Below are positions 43,581 to 55,249 of a DNA stretch of 64,000 bases, one piece after another. The position numbers and the translations under genes are program-made. This DNA is from JBCCOW01 sp039025855. GTDB taxonomy: Bacteria > Planctomycetota > Phycisphaerae > Phycisphaerales > Phycisphaeraceae. The notes beneath the pieces are model-generated. The model was not told where the DNA came from and searched no databases. It was given only the letters and a program-made list of their open reading frames with translations. The stretch's first letter is position 1, and every line of letters starts with the position of its first letter. Location of the stretch: NCBI GenBank assembly GCA_039025855.1, contig JBCCNL010000015.1:8204-72203 (forward strand), in the 5' to 3' direction.

Positions 43581-44489
43581 ATGACCGCCACGCCAAGCAC
43601 ACCACGCATAACGCTGATCCTTGCTATCACGCTCACCCTCACACTGCTGGCCCTCCCGGCCTGCACCGCGACCGAGTCCGAGACCGAGCCTCCCCTCACT
43701 GCCGTGCCCGCCACCACACCGGCAACCGCAGCCGCCACAGTGCCCGCCACCGCACCAGCAACCGCACCCGCACCCGCCGCCCCAACCCTCACCCCACCCG
43801 ACGACCGCCCCAAACCCCAAGAAGTCCAGCCCGCCGCCACCCTCCCCGCCGGCATCACCATCGACCGCGACAACAAGCTCATCCACCTCGACGCCAAGGT
43901 CGTCCTCCGCGAGGGCTGGCTCGAACTGCTCGCCTGCACCCCCGGCACCAAAGAGCACGAGTCCATCGTCACCGTCCAGACCGACCCCAGCGTCATCCAC
44001 TTCGCCCTGCTGACCCTCGGCGCCGAGCCCGGCTCCCCGATCCGCCTCGAACGCCGCGGCGAAGAGCTCTTCGCCGTACCGCCCTCCGGCGCCGTCATCG
44101 CCATCGACATCACCTACGACGACGGCGACCAGCGCGTCACCGTCCCCGCCAACCAGTGGGTCTACAACGAAGCCACCCAGGCCGTCATGGCCGACAACCG
44201 CTGGGTCTTCGCCGGCTCCAAGCTCCGCGAGTTCGAGGAGGGTGCCGTCTACCTCGCCGACCTCGAAGGCGCCGCCGTCTCCCTGGTCAACTTCGGCTCC
44301 GAACTCCTGGCCAAGCCCAACCGCCTCACCGACAGCAACGCCGTCCACGGCGAGAACTTCGTCGTCAACACCGAGCTCATCCCCCCCCTCCGGACCCCCG
44401 TCACCCTCACCCTCCGCTTGGTTGACCCCACCGCAAAACCCACCACAAGACCCGCCCAGACCCAGCCCACCACCCAACCCGACCGCTAG
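43581..44489 (+). CDS. YdjY-domain lipoprotein
   Basis: 302 residues. Signal LILAITLTLTLLALPAC with lipobox LPAC, a long Ala/Thr/Pro linker of near-repeats (ATVPATAPATAPAPAAP), then a YdjY domain (IHLDAKVVLREGWLELLACT, then KEHESIVTVQTDPSVIHFAL, LLTLGAEPGSPIRLER). The tail is rich in Thr/Gln/Pro. Planctomycetes carry many YdjY lipoproteins; the molecular role is unknown. Confidence 0.82.
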   Translation: MTATPSTPRITLILAITLTLTLLALPACTATESETEPPLTAVPATTPATAAATVPATAPATAPAPAAPTLTPPDDRPKPQEVQPAATLPAGITIDRDNKLIHLDAKVVLREGWLELLACTPGTKEHESIVTVQTDPSVIHFALLTLGAEPGSPIRLERRGEELFAVPPSGAVIAIDITYDDGDQRVTVPANQWVYNEATQAVMADNRWVFAGSKLREFEEGAVYLADLEGAAVSLVNFGSELLAKPNRLTDSNAVHGENFVVNTELIPPLRTPVTLTLRLVDPTAKPTTRPAQTQPTTQPDR

Positions 44490-44552
44490 GCCTTGACCGA
44501 GCCGGCCACTGCGGTGACAATCTTGTCAACCCTTCCCCGCCAGGACCCCCTC

Positions 44553-44828
44553 ATGCCCCGTAACCCCTCCCGTCTCTGTTCCATCGCTGCCCTCGCCACC
44601 GCGGCAACCCTGCTTGCCCTCTCCACCGGTTGCTCGAGCAAAGTCACTTCGGGTGACATCCGCTCTAACCCCTCCCCCGAGCTCTACAGCACCGCCAAGA
44701 CCCACGAAGAGCACCGCAACGACGTCGCCCAGGTCGTCGACTGGAACGTCCGCTCAATGCGGGACGACTGGAACCGCCTCCTGCTCCTTGAACGTGGCTC
44801 CCGGCTCACCCTCTACCCCGCACCCTGA
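44553..44828 (+). CDS. Small lipoprotein
   Basis: 91 residues from MPRNPSRLCSIAALATAATL with lipobox LSTGC. The mature part is short, charged and helical (HEEHRNDVAQVVDWNVRSMR). It follows the YdjY lipoprotein by about 60 bp and is probably co-transcribed with it. Similar small lipoproteins occur elsewhere in planctomycetes; function unknown. Confidence 0.65.
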   Translation: MPRNPSRLCSIAALATAATLLALSTGCSSKVTSGDIRSNPSPELYSTAKTHEEHRNDVAQVVDWNVRSMRDDWNRLLLLERGSRLTLYPAP

Positions 44829-44850
44829 CCCTTCACACCAACACGAACCG

Positions 44851-45107
44851 GCTCAAGGCGTCAGCCTTGGGCTGACTATTTTATGTGACGCGTTGGGACC
44901 GACCGTCTCGCCGCGTGATTGGTTATCGGTCGGCCATCCCCAGGATGGTGCCTCCCCAGTGACACGCCCGTCCAAACCGCGCTCGCCGAGAGGCGCAAGG
45001 ACTCAAGAGCCAACAAGTTCGAGCCGATCTATACATCAGAGATCTGATTCTGTCTGTGCCCGACCGTCAAGCCGTCGGACCAGCAAGCGGGAACTTTGAC
45101 AAGTTCC
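44851..45107 (+). ncRNA. Candidate structured leader RNA before the PilZ gene
   Basis: The 319-bp gap between the small lipoprotein and the PilZ gene holds a chain of inverted repeats: caaggc/gccttg (44855-44870), ccgaccg/cggtcgg (44899-44933), ccatcc/ggatgg (44934-44948) and a perfect ggaactt/aagttcc with a 4-nt loop (45090-45107). It ends about 40 nt before the ATG. It does not match c-di-GMP-I or -II riboswitch cores that I know. It could be an RNA regulator, a stable leader, or a chance set of hairpins. Confidence 0.35.
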
Positions 45108-45147
45108 TGGGGGGCCCACCCGGAGCGACTTTCCCGAGGCCAACCCC

Positions 45148-45621
45148 ATGCCAGAAAACCCCGACGACATCCTCGCCCGGCTCGACCACATCGAAGGCCA
45201 AGCCCACGCCGACGACATGCAGGCCCGACGCTCGTTCCGCAGACACACCGTCCGCGGCGAGGCTCGGCTCCACCCCGTCACCCGCCTCGTCACCGAAGAC
45301 GCCGTCGAAGACATCCAGCTCCGTGATATCGGCCGTGGCGGTATCGGCTTCCTCTGCAAGCACCCCCTGCCCATCAACGCCCTCTACCGCGTCGACCTGC
45401 TGAACCAGGGCTACACCCTCTCCAGCCTCGAGGTCCTCGTCCGACACGTCACCGCCCTCAGCGACGGGCTCTACCGCATCGGTGCCACCTTCGTCATCCA
45501 GTCCGCTCTCCTCCTCGAACTCGGCGTCCCCAAGGACAGCCTCGAGAGCGACATCGTCACCGAAGCCCAGCAGGAAGCCCTCGACAGCGACGACTTCCTG
45601 CCGCCCAGTGAAGTGGCCTGA
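45148..45621 (+). CDS. PilZ-domain protein
   Basis: 157 residues. A PilZ domain: arginine pair RRSFRRHTVRGEARLHPVTR and the loop QLRDIGRGGIGFLC, where the usual D-x-S-x-x-G reads D-I-G-R-G-G. It probably binds cyclic-di-GMP and signals in motility or surface attachment. A YjfB-type motility protein lies next to it in the opposite direction. It may be under the control of the structured leader. Confidence 0.82.
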   Translation: MPENPDDILARLDHIEGQAHADDMQARRSFRRHTVRGEARLHPVTRLVTEDAVEDIQLRDIGRGGIGFLCKHPLPINALYRVDLLNQGYTLSSLEVLVRHVTALSDGLYRIGATFVIQSALLLELGVPKDSLESDIVTEAQQEALDSDDFLPPSEVA

Positions 45622-45668
45622 CCCCCGAATCCCTAATCTATCTATCTCCTCAGCTGCAAACCGGTCGC

Positions 45669-45893
45669 TCACGCGATCACGTCGATCATCGTGCCCTTAA
45701 ACGGCTCGATGCTCACCCGCTCCACCATCGCCTTCTGCGTCTGCGCCGCCGCGTCCAGCAGTGATACCGCCGCGTCCCCCTGGGCCTTCGCCTGGTCCAG
45801 CGCCTTCTTCGCCACCGACACCCCCACCTGACTCTGCACCTGAGCAGAAGTCAACGCGCTGGCACCGGATGCACTGACACCACCAATAGACAT
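45669..45893 (-). CDS. YjfB-family putative motility protein
   Basis: 74 residues. VQSQVGVSVAKKALDQAKAQ and GDAAVSLLDAAAQ match the small YjfB family, linked to flagellar loci. Neighbouring PilZ supports a motility or c-di-GMP context. No signal peptide. About 50 bp from the end of the PilZ gene (convergent). Confidence 0.78.
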   Translation of the reverse strand: MSIGGVSASGASALTSAQVQSQVGVSVAKKALDQAKAQGDAAVSLLDAAAQTQKAMVERVSIEPFKGTMIDVIA

Positions 45894-45938
45894 GATGTGT
45901 AAATCGGCCCAAACCCCCCGACGACTTCACCCCAACCC

Positions 45939-47804
45939 TCACCGCGTGGCTAAAACCGGCAACCCCAAACGCTCCGGCCACTCGCGCCCCCCCGACAACC
46001 CCATCGACGCCACCGCCAGCCGGCCCGATAACAACCCGCCGGTCAAACCCCGTGACCCGTGACCCAAACTCGCATACACCCGCCCTCCCCCAACCCCCGA
46101 CCCCAACCACCCCACCACCGGCAATCGATCCCGCGTCGTCACCCGCACCGACGCCCTGCTCGCCACGACAGGACCCCGCGGCAACAACCCCTCCACCCCC
46201 ACGCACGCCGCCCGCAACCCCTCGCGGTTCGCCTCGTCGTCCGCCCCCAAAGACGCGACCACACCGCGCGCATCCGCCCGCTCCCCGTGGTCGTACGTCG
46301 CCCCCAACCACGCCACCCCGTCCACCGCCGGCAAGGCATACCCCCCGTAACACAGCACCGCCTTCAACCACTCCCCGCCTGCAACCCGCCAACCCGATAC
46401 CTGCCCCGCCACCCGCCCCCGTAGAGCCCCCACCAACGCCTCACCGCCCAGCACCCCATCCCCGTTCGCCAGCACCACCGCGCCGCTCTCCCCCACCTCC
46501 CCCACCGCCGCCAACGCCTCGTTCAACGACCCCGCCTCCCGCCGCTCCACCTCCACCCCCGCCTCCTCCAGCCAACGCCGACACACCACCCCCGGCCGAA
46601 CCACCCAAGCCCCAGGCACCCAAACCCCACCCCGCTCGACCTCCACCCCCAAACGCTCCGACGCCTCCCCCGCCTCCACCCACACACCTAACCCCGAGTC
46701 GACCGCCGCCCGCAGCCGCTCCAACTGCCGGTCGTTCACGCCCACATGAACCGCCCCGCACCTGAACCCCACCCCGTCACCCCCGCCCTCCAACCACCCC
46801 GCCATCTCTGAAAACGCCGACGCATACCAAGCCACCGCCGGCGACCGCGGCGCGCTGCCCATCTTCGGCTGCACGATCCCCGCCGCATTCCCCGACGCCG
46901 CGCTCGCCTCCCCACCCCCATCCCACACCCGCACCCGGTCCGCCGACACCCCCGCCTCCGCCAACGCCTTCACCACCCCACACCCCGCGATCCCCGCCCC
47001 GATCACCAGCACCCGATCGATCTCTTCCCAACCACTCCGCACGAAGCCCACGGATTCCATCCGTGGGCTCTCTGTCAACACCCCCGTCAAGACATGCCGC
47101 TTCTTCCCCAAGCCCTCCCGTTTCCGCACGTCAAACCCCGCCTCACTCAACCCCCGCCGCACCGCCCCCGCGACCGTGTACGTCGCCATCCGCGCCCCCA
47201 CCCGCGACAACTCCCCCACCCTCCGTAGCACGCCCGGCTCCCACATCGCCGGGTTCTTCGCCGGCGAAAACCCATCCAGAAACCACGCGTCGACCCGATC
47301 CTCCACCGCCCACCGCTCCATTACCTCCGAGACCCCGCCCCAACGCAGCTCCAACTCCACCGATCCAAACCGCAAGACAGAACACGCCCCGTCCTCCACG
47401 CCATCCACCGGCCACGCCTCCACCAACCGACGCACCCGGTCCCCCAACGCCTCTCCCCCTTCCAATCCGCGTAGCCCCCGCTCCAGATCACCCCGCCCCA
47501 GCGGATACCCCTCCACCGCCACATACCGCAGCCGCCCCGGCACCCGATGCTCCGCCACACGGTCCCACGCCGCCCACGCCGCCAGAAAGTTCATCCCCGC
47601 CCCAAATCCCAGTTCCCCGATCATGAACACCCCATCAGGCCACTCCGCCTCCAGGTCCTTCCACCGCCCCGGCAGCCCCGCCCCCGCCAGCATCACATGC
47701 CGCGCCTCCGCCAAACCCATCGATGCGTACACATCTCCAAACCGCTCCGACCACAGCCGCCCGTCCCGCCAAGACACCTCAGCCAATTCCAACGGTCGGC
47801 CCAT
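45939..47804 (-). CDS. mnmC: Bifunctional tRNA mnm5s2U methyltransferase/oxidoreductase MnmC
   Basis: A 621-residue fusion. The N-terminal SAM methyltransferase domain is MnmC2 (LGFGAGMNFLAAWAAWDRVA; DAWFLDGFSPAKNPAMW). The C-terminal FAD domain is MnmC1 (DRVLVIGAGIAGCGVVKALA: dinucleotide fold; ASLGHGSRGL near the end). It finishes mnm5(s2)U at the tRNA wobble base in the cytoplasm. The linker carries palindrome 47045-47069, which encodes about 10 residues (TESPRMESVGFVRSG). The start at 47804 (MGRPLELAEVSWRDG) is chosen because an upstream extension would overlap the carB leader. Divergent from carB. Confidence 0.9.
   Translation of the reverse strand: MGRPLELAEVSWRDGRLWSERFGDVYASMGLAEARHVMLAGAGLPGRWKDLEAEWPDGVFMIGELGFGAGMNFLAAWAAWDRVAEHRVPGRLRYVAVEGYPLGRGDLERGLRGLEGGEALGDRVRRLVEAWPVDGVEDGACSVLRFGSVELELRWGGVSEVMERWAVEDRVDAWFLDGFSPAKNPAMWEPGVLRRVGELSRVGARMATYTVAGAVRRGLSEAGFDVRKREGLGKKRHVLTGVLTESPRMESVGFVRSGWEEIDRVLVIGAGIAGCGVVKALAEAGVSADRVRVWDGGGEASAASGNAAGIVQPKMGSAPRSPAVAWYASAFSEMAGWLEGGGDGVGFRCGAVHVGVNDRQLERLRAAVDSGLGVWVEAGEASERLGVEVERGGVWVPGAWVVRPGVVCRRWLEEAGVEVERREAGSLNEALAAVGEVGESGAVVLANGDGVLGGEALVGALRGRVAGQVSGWRVAGGEWLKAVLCYGGYALPAVDGVAWLGATYDHGERADARGVVASLGADDEANREGLRAACVGVEGLLPRGPVVASRASVRVTTRDRLPVVGWLGSGVGGGRVYASLGHGSRGLTGGLLSGRLAVASMGLSGGREWPERLGLPVLATR
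47045..47069. repeat. In-frame REP-like palindrome in the MnmC inter-domain linker
   Basis: Perfect 10-bp arms agcccacgga / tccgtgggct with a 5-nt loop, in frame between the methyltransferase and oxidoreductase domains. Same agcccacgga stem as the M20 copy (5230-5256). Confidence 0.7.
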
Positions 47805-47901
47805 GCCACGAACTCTACCCCGGCACCCCCGCTCCGTTACACTCCCCGCGTTTACCCCCCCCACCCACTCCGCATTCCCCGCTCCGCACTCCGCACTCCC
47901 C

Positions 47902-51387
<3,486 letters not shown>

Positions 51388-51478
51388 TACGGGTGTGACT
51401 ACTGTTATTGACAGGCTTTGAACCGCCTGTGCCGACCCCTGCGGCAGCGACCTACTTGTGCGACGATGGAGTGTCGCG

Positions 51479-52891
51479 ATGAGCCAAGCCAACCCCCTAC
51501 CCTTTTCGAACAACGGCCGCTCGGACCGCCGACCGATCGAGCTCGGCAAACTGTTCGACAAGCTCCCGCCGCACGCGCTCGAGGCCGAGGCGGCGCTGCT
51601 GGGTTCGATGATCCTCGACTGGCGGGTCTGCGGCGACGTGCTACAGATCCTGCGAGGCCCCGAAGACTTCTACAACGGGCCGAATGCGGCGATCTATCAG
51701 GTTCTGCAGGAGCTTTACGACGTCGAGCAAAGCATCGACCTGGTCCAGCTCAACCAGCGGCTGATCGACAAGGGCGTGCTTGAACAGGTGGGCGGCGCGG
51801 ACTACCTCGTCGAGCTGGCCGAGGCCGTGCCCTCTGCGGCTAATGCGTCCTACTACGCCAAGATCGTCCGCGAAAAAGCCCTGCTGCGGCAGCTCATCGA
51901 GTCCGCAGGGCGCACCCTCCACGACTGCTACCACAGCGACGAGCCCGCGGTCGATCTCCTCGACAAGGTCAGCCAAGGCCTGTTCCAGATCCAAGAACAC
52001 CGCGGCGACACCAACGCCAGCGAGCTCAGCCGGCTCCTCGAAGAGACCTACGAGAAGCTCGAGAACCACGACGGCCGGCTCATCACCGGCCTCGAGTCCG
52101 GTTTTTTCGAGCTCGACGAAATGACCAACGGCCTCCAGCCCGGCGAGATGATCATCATCGCGGCCCGCCCCTCGATGGGGAAGACCGCCTTCATGCTCAA
52201 CATCGCCGAGCACTGCGCCGCCAGCAACAAGCTACCCGTCGCAGTGTTTTCCCTCGAAATGTCCAAGCAGCAGCTCGCCCAGCGGCTGCTCTGCTCTCGC
52301 TCCGGCGTCGACTCGCACAAGCTGCGTCGGAACATGCTCGGGGCCGACGACTTCCAGAAACTCTCGCTCACCGTCGGCGAGCTCTCCGACGCCCCGATGT
52401 ACATCGACGACACGCCCGGCCTCTCGCTCATGGCCCTCCGTGCCAAGGCCCGTCGGCTCGCGATGGAGAAGCACATCAAGGCTGTGTTCATCGACTACAT
52501 GCAGCTCATGTCCTGCCCCGGCAGCGAGTCCCGCCAACAAGAAGTCTCCGAGCTCTCCCGCGGCATCAAGGCTTTGGCCCGCGAGCTCAACGTGCCCGTC
52601 GTCTGCCTCTCTCAGCTCAACCGGCAGGCGGAAGCCCGCGAAGGCCACCGCCCCCGCATGTCTGACCTCCGCGAGTCGGGCTCGATCGAGCAGGACGCGG
52701 ACGTGGTCATGATGGTCCACCGCGAGGACTACTTCCACAAGGGCGACGAAGAGTACGAGCCCACCAACATCGGCGAGATCATCATGGCCAAGCAGCGCAA
52801 CGGCCCCACCGGCACGGTCAAGCTCCAGTTCCATGGCCCGACGACCCGCTTCCACAACCTCTCCCAGAGCCAAGACAACCACTTCGGCTGA
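51479..52891 (+). CDS. dnaB: Replicative DNA helicase DnaB
   Basis: 470 residues from MSQANPLPFSNNGRSDRRPI. The N-terminal primase-interaction domain (PHALEAEAALLGSMILDW) precedes a RecA-like domain: Walker A IAARPSMGKTAFMLN, Walker B VFIDYMQLMSC, Q/arginine motifs (VVCLSQLNRQAEAREG; RPRMSDLRESGSIEQDADVV). It is the hexameric helicase that unwinds DNA at the fork. It is 90 bp downstream of carB; the upstream segment is short and GC-rich. Confidence 0.95.
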   Translation: MSQANPLPFSNNGRSDRRPIELGKLFDKLPPHALEAEAALLGSMILDWRVCGDVLQILRGPEDFYNGPNAAIYQVLQELYDVEQSIDLVQLNQRLIDKGVLEQVGGADYLVELAEAVPSAANASYYAKIVREKALLRQLIESAGRTLHDCYHSDEPAVDLLDKVSQGLFQIQEHRGDTNASELSRLLEETYEKLENHDGRLITGLESGFFELDEMTNGLQPGEMIIIAARPSMGKTAFMLNIAEHCAASNKLPVAVFSLEMSKQQLAQRLLCSRSGVDSHKLRRNMLGADDFQKLSLTVGELSDAPMYIDDTPGLSLMALRAKARRLAMEKHIKAVFIDYMQLMSCPGSESRQQEVSELSRGIKALARELNVPVVCLSQLNRQAEAREGHRPRMSDLRESGSIEQDADVVMMVHREDYFHKGDEEYEPTNIGEIIMAKQRNGPTGTVKLQFHGPTTRFHNLSQSQDNHFG

Positions 52892-52897
52892 ACGTGT

Positions 52898-52961
52898 AAC
52901 CACGAAGGACACGAAGACCACGAAGGTTCAGCTTTCGTTTTGCTTCGTGCTCTTCGTGGTT
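52898..52961. repeat. Intergenic accacgaag-type inverted repeat
   Basis: Arms accacgaaggacacgaag and cttcgtgctcttcgtggtt. Same class as 38899-38963. It is between dnaB and the next gene. Confidence 0.75.
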
Positions 52962-52996
52962 CAAACCCACCCAGTAATAAACCCGATACACCTGTT

Positions 52997-53962
52997 ATGA
53001 GCCGACTCACCCACGACAGCACCGAAATGAAGGTCGCCCTCGACGCGGTGGCCAAAGCCGCCGAAGTCTGCCGCGCCGTCCAGGCCGATCTCGTGACCGC
53101 CGGCACCCTCGAGAAGAAAGACAAGAGCCCGGTCACCGTCGCCGACTTCGCCTCCCAGGCTGTGGTCTGCGACGCGATCAGCAAGATCTTCCCCGGCGAC
53201 CCGATCGTCGGTGAAGAAGACGCCGCCGACCTCCGCGGCGACCAGGCCGCCCTCGCTGAGAAGGTCGCCCAGCACGCCGGCATGCCCGTCGACGCCGCCC
53301 TCGCCGCCATCGACCGCGGCAACCACGACCCCTCCACCAAGCCCGCCTCTCGTTACTGGACCCTCGACCCCATCGACGGCACCAAGGGCTTCCTCCGCGG
53401 CCAGCAATACGCCGTCGCCCTCGGGCTCATCGAAGACGGCCAGGTCGTCCTCGGCGTCCTCGGCTGCCCCAACCTCGACGGCGGCCTGCTCATGTCCGCC
53501 GTCCTCGGCGGCGGCACCCGGCTGCACACCGCCGACGGCGACGCCCACCCCGTCACGGTCAGCGCCACCGAAGACCCCGCCGACGCCCGCTTCTGCGAGT
53601 CCGTCGAGTCCGGCCACTCCGACCAGGGCGCTTCCGCCGAAATCGCCAAGAGCCTCGGCATTACCGCCGAGCCCTACCGCATCGACAGCCAGTGCAAGTA
53701 CGCCGCCGTCGCCCGCGGCGACGCCGACATCTACCTCCGCCTGCCCACCCGCGCCGGCTACCAGGAAAAGATCTGGGATCACGCCGCCGGCATGATCTGT
53801 GTCACCGAAGCCGGCGGTACCGTCACCGACATCGCCGGCAAACCCCTCGACTTCGCCAAGGGCCGAACCCTCGCCGCCAACTCCGGCATCATCGCCACCA
53901 ACGGCGAGTTCCACGATCGTGTCGTCGCCGCCGTCCAAGCCGCGTTCACCGTCCCGGCTTAA
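52997..53962 (+). CDS. 3'(2'),5'-bisphosphate nucleotidase (CysQ/HAL2 family)
   Basis: 321 residues. An inositol-monophosphatase-fold, metal- and lithium-sensitive phosphatase that removes PAP from sulfate assimilation. Motifs: KSPVTVADFASQ, GEEDAADLR (first metal Glu-Glu), YWTLDPIDGTKGFLRGQQYA, KIWDHAAGMICVTEAGG. All three metal-binding motifs are intact. Start at MSRLTHDSTEM (52997). Confidence 0.9.
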   Translation: MSRLTHDSTEMKVALDAVAKAAEVCRAVQADLVTAGTLEKKDKSPVTVADFASQAVVCDAISKIFPGDPIVGEEDAADLRGDQAALAEKVAQHAGMPVDAALAAIDRGNHDPSTKPASRYWTLDPIDGTKGFLRGQQYAVALGLIEDGQVVLGVLGCPNLDGGLLMSAVLGGGTRLHTADGDAHPVTVSATEDPADARFCESVESGHSDQGASAEIAKSLGITAEPYRIDSQCKYAAVARGDADIYLRLPTRAGYQEKIWDHAAGMICVTEAGGTVTDIAGKPLDFAKGRTLAANSGIIATNGEFHDRVVAAVQAAFTVPA

Positions 53963-53971
53963 GCCCGCCGC

Positions 53972-55108
53972 TCACTGCGGAGCCGGCAGGTCCGCACAGA
54001 AATCTGCCAACTCGCCCAGCGTGGGCGACCGCCCTTCCCGCACATAGAACCCGCTCACCCCGGTACCCGTACACAGCGCCTGCTCCAGTGGTAGCCCCGC
54101 AAGCAGGCCCGTGCAGAACCCGGCATTGAAGTTGTCCCCCGCACCGGTACTCAGCTTCGGCTTCTTCACAAACGGGCCCGCGAACGTCGCAGTCACGACA
54201 CCATCGTTGGTCTGGATAGCCCCCGCCGCACCCCGCCTCGGGTGAACCACCACACAGTGCACGCCAATGCTCTCGCGCAACGCCGCGGCCGTCTCTTCGA
54301 TCGCCGGTTCCGCGTCCTCCGGCACCTTAATCCCCAGCACACTGGCGACCTGCGTCGCCTCGCTCAGATTGAACCCCAGCACCACGTCGGTGTCCTGCTG
54401 CAGCTCGCCCGCCAACGCCATCGCCGCCCGCAGGTCGTCGTCGGTCCGCTTCGCCGGGTCGGCCAGGTCGATGAAGACCATGCGGTTGCCGTCGAGCTCG
54501 GGCAGGACATGATCGATGAGGTGCCGCCAGATCCCGTTCATGCCCGGGAGCATCGTCCAGTTCACCATCGCGATCAGCTTGGCGTGCAGGCAGATACCCT
54601 CGTAGGCGTTACGGCCGACGTGCTCGTCGATCGCGTCCTGCGAGAGGTCGCGGATCGCGTCGTGCTTGCCCAGCATCAGCTTGCCGTCTTCGAACTCCAG
54701 CGCATCGGTGAATCCGGGGTCAGCGATCGAATGCACCGTCGCGAGCTTCGCAAACTCGTCGAAGACGGGGTCGACCGCAGGCAGCCCGAGTGCACCGATG
54801 TACGTGGTCGGAAAGCCGACCGACGCGAGCGCGTTGGCCATGATCGGGCCGTTGCCACCGAGCTTGCGGACGGTGGTGACCAGCTCGACATTCGACGACT
54901 GGCCCGCCGCTGCACTGATGCGTGAGCCGAAGTCGGAGATCGTCGGCACACGGTCGAACCGCTCGGCGTCGTAGCGCTTATCCACGATGTGGATGATCGA
55001 ATCGACGAAGCCGTCGAAGCCGACGAGCACCGGGCGCTGGTCGATGGATGCGGCGAAGAGTCGGAGGCCGTCGGAGGCGGCCTTGGCAATAGCTTGGCGG
55101 TCGGACAT
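53972..55108 (-). CDS. PfkB-family carbohydrate kinase
   Basis: 378 residues from MSDRQAIAKAASDG. A ribokinase-fold sugar or nucleoside kinase. Substrate loop PVLVGFDGFVDSI near the start, GGNGPIMANALASVGFP, and the C-terminal anion-hole motif KLSTGAGDNFNAGFCTGLLA with the catalytic Asp (GAGD). The substrate is unknown; FDGFVD resembles ADP-dependent or fructokinase-like subfamilies. Convergent with cysQ-like gene at 9 bp. Confidence 0.88.
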   Translation of the reverse strand: MSDRQAIAKAASDGLRLFAASIDQRPVLVGFDGFVDSIIHIVDKRYDAERFDRVPTISDFGSRISAAAGQSSNVELVTTVRKLGGNGPIMANALASVGFPTTYIGALGLPAVDPVFDEFAKLATVHSIADPGFTDALEFEDGKLMLGKHDAIRDLSQDAIDEHVGRNAYEGICLHAKLIAMVNWTMLPGMNGIWRHLIDHVLPELDGNRMVFIDLADPAKRTDDDLRAAMALAGELQQDTDVVLGFNLSEATQVASVLGIKVPEDAEPAIEETAAALRESIGVHCVVVHPRRGAAGAIQTNDGVVTATFAGPFVKKPKLSTGAGDNFNAGFCTGLLAGLPLEQALCTGTGVSGFYVREGRSPTLGELADFCADLPAPQ

Positions 55109-55249
55109 AGCCCCGCAATGTAGCAGCTTTACACGGGCGATCCGCCGCGCCCATCCCCCCACAACCCGGTAGCTCCGTGGGGCGTAAACTCGGCGGTGCT
55201 GTGCCTCAAATCCCTGAGCACCACCGGCCCAAATACCGGCGTCACCCCC

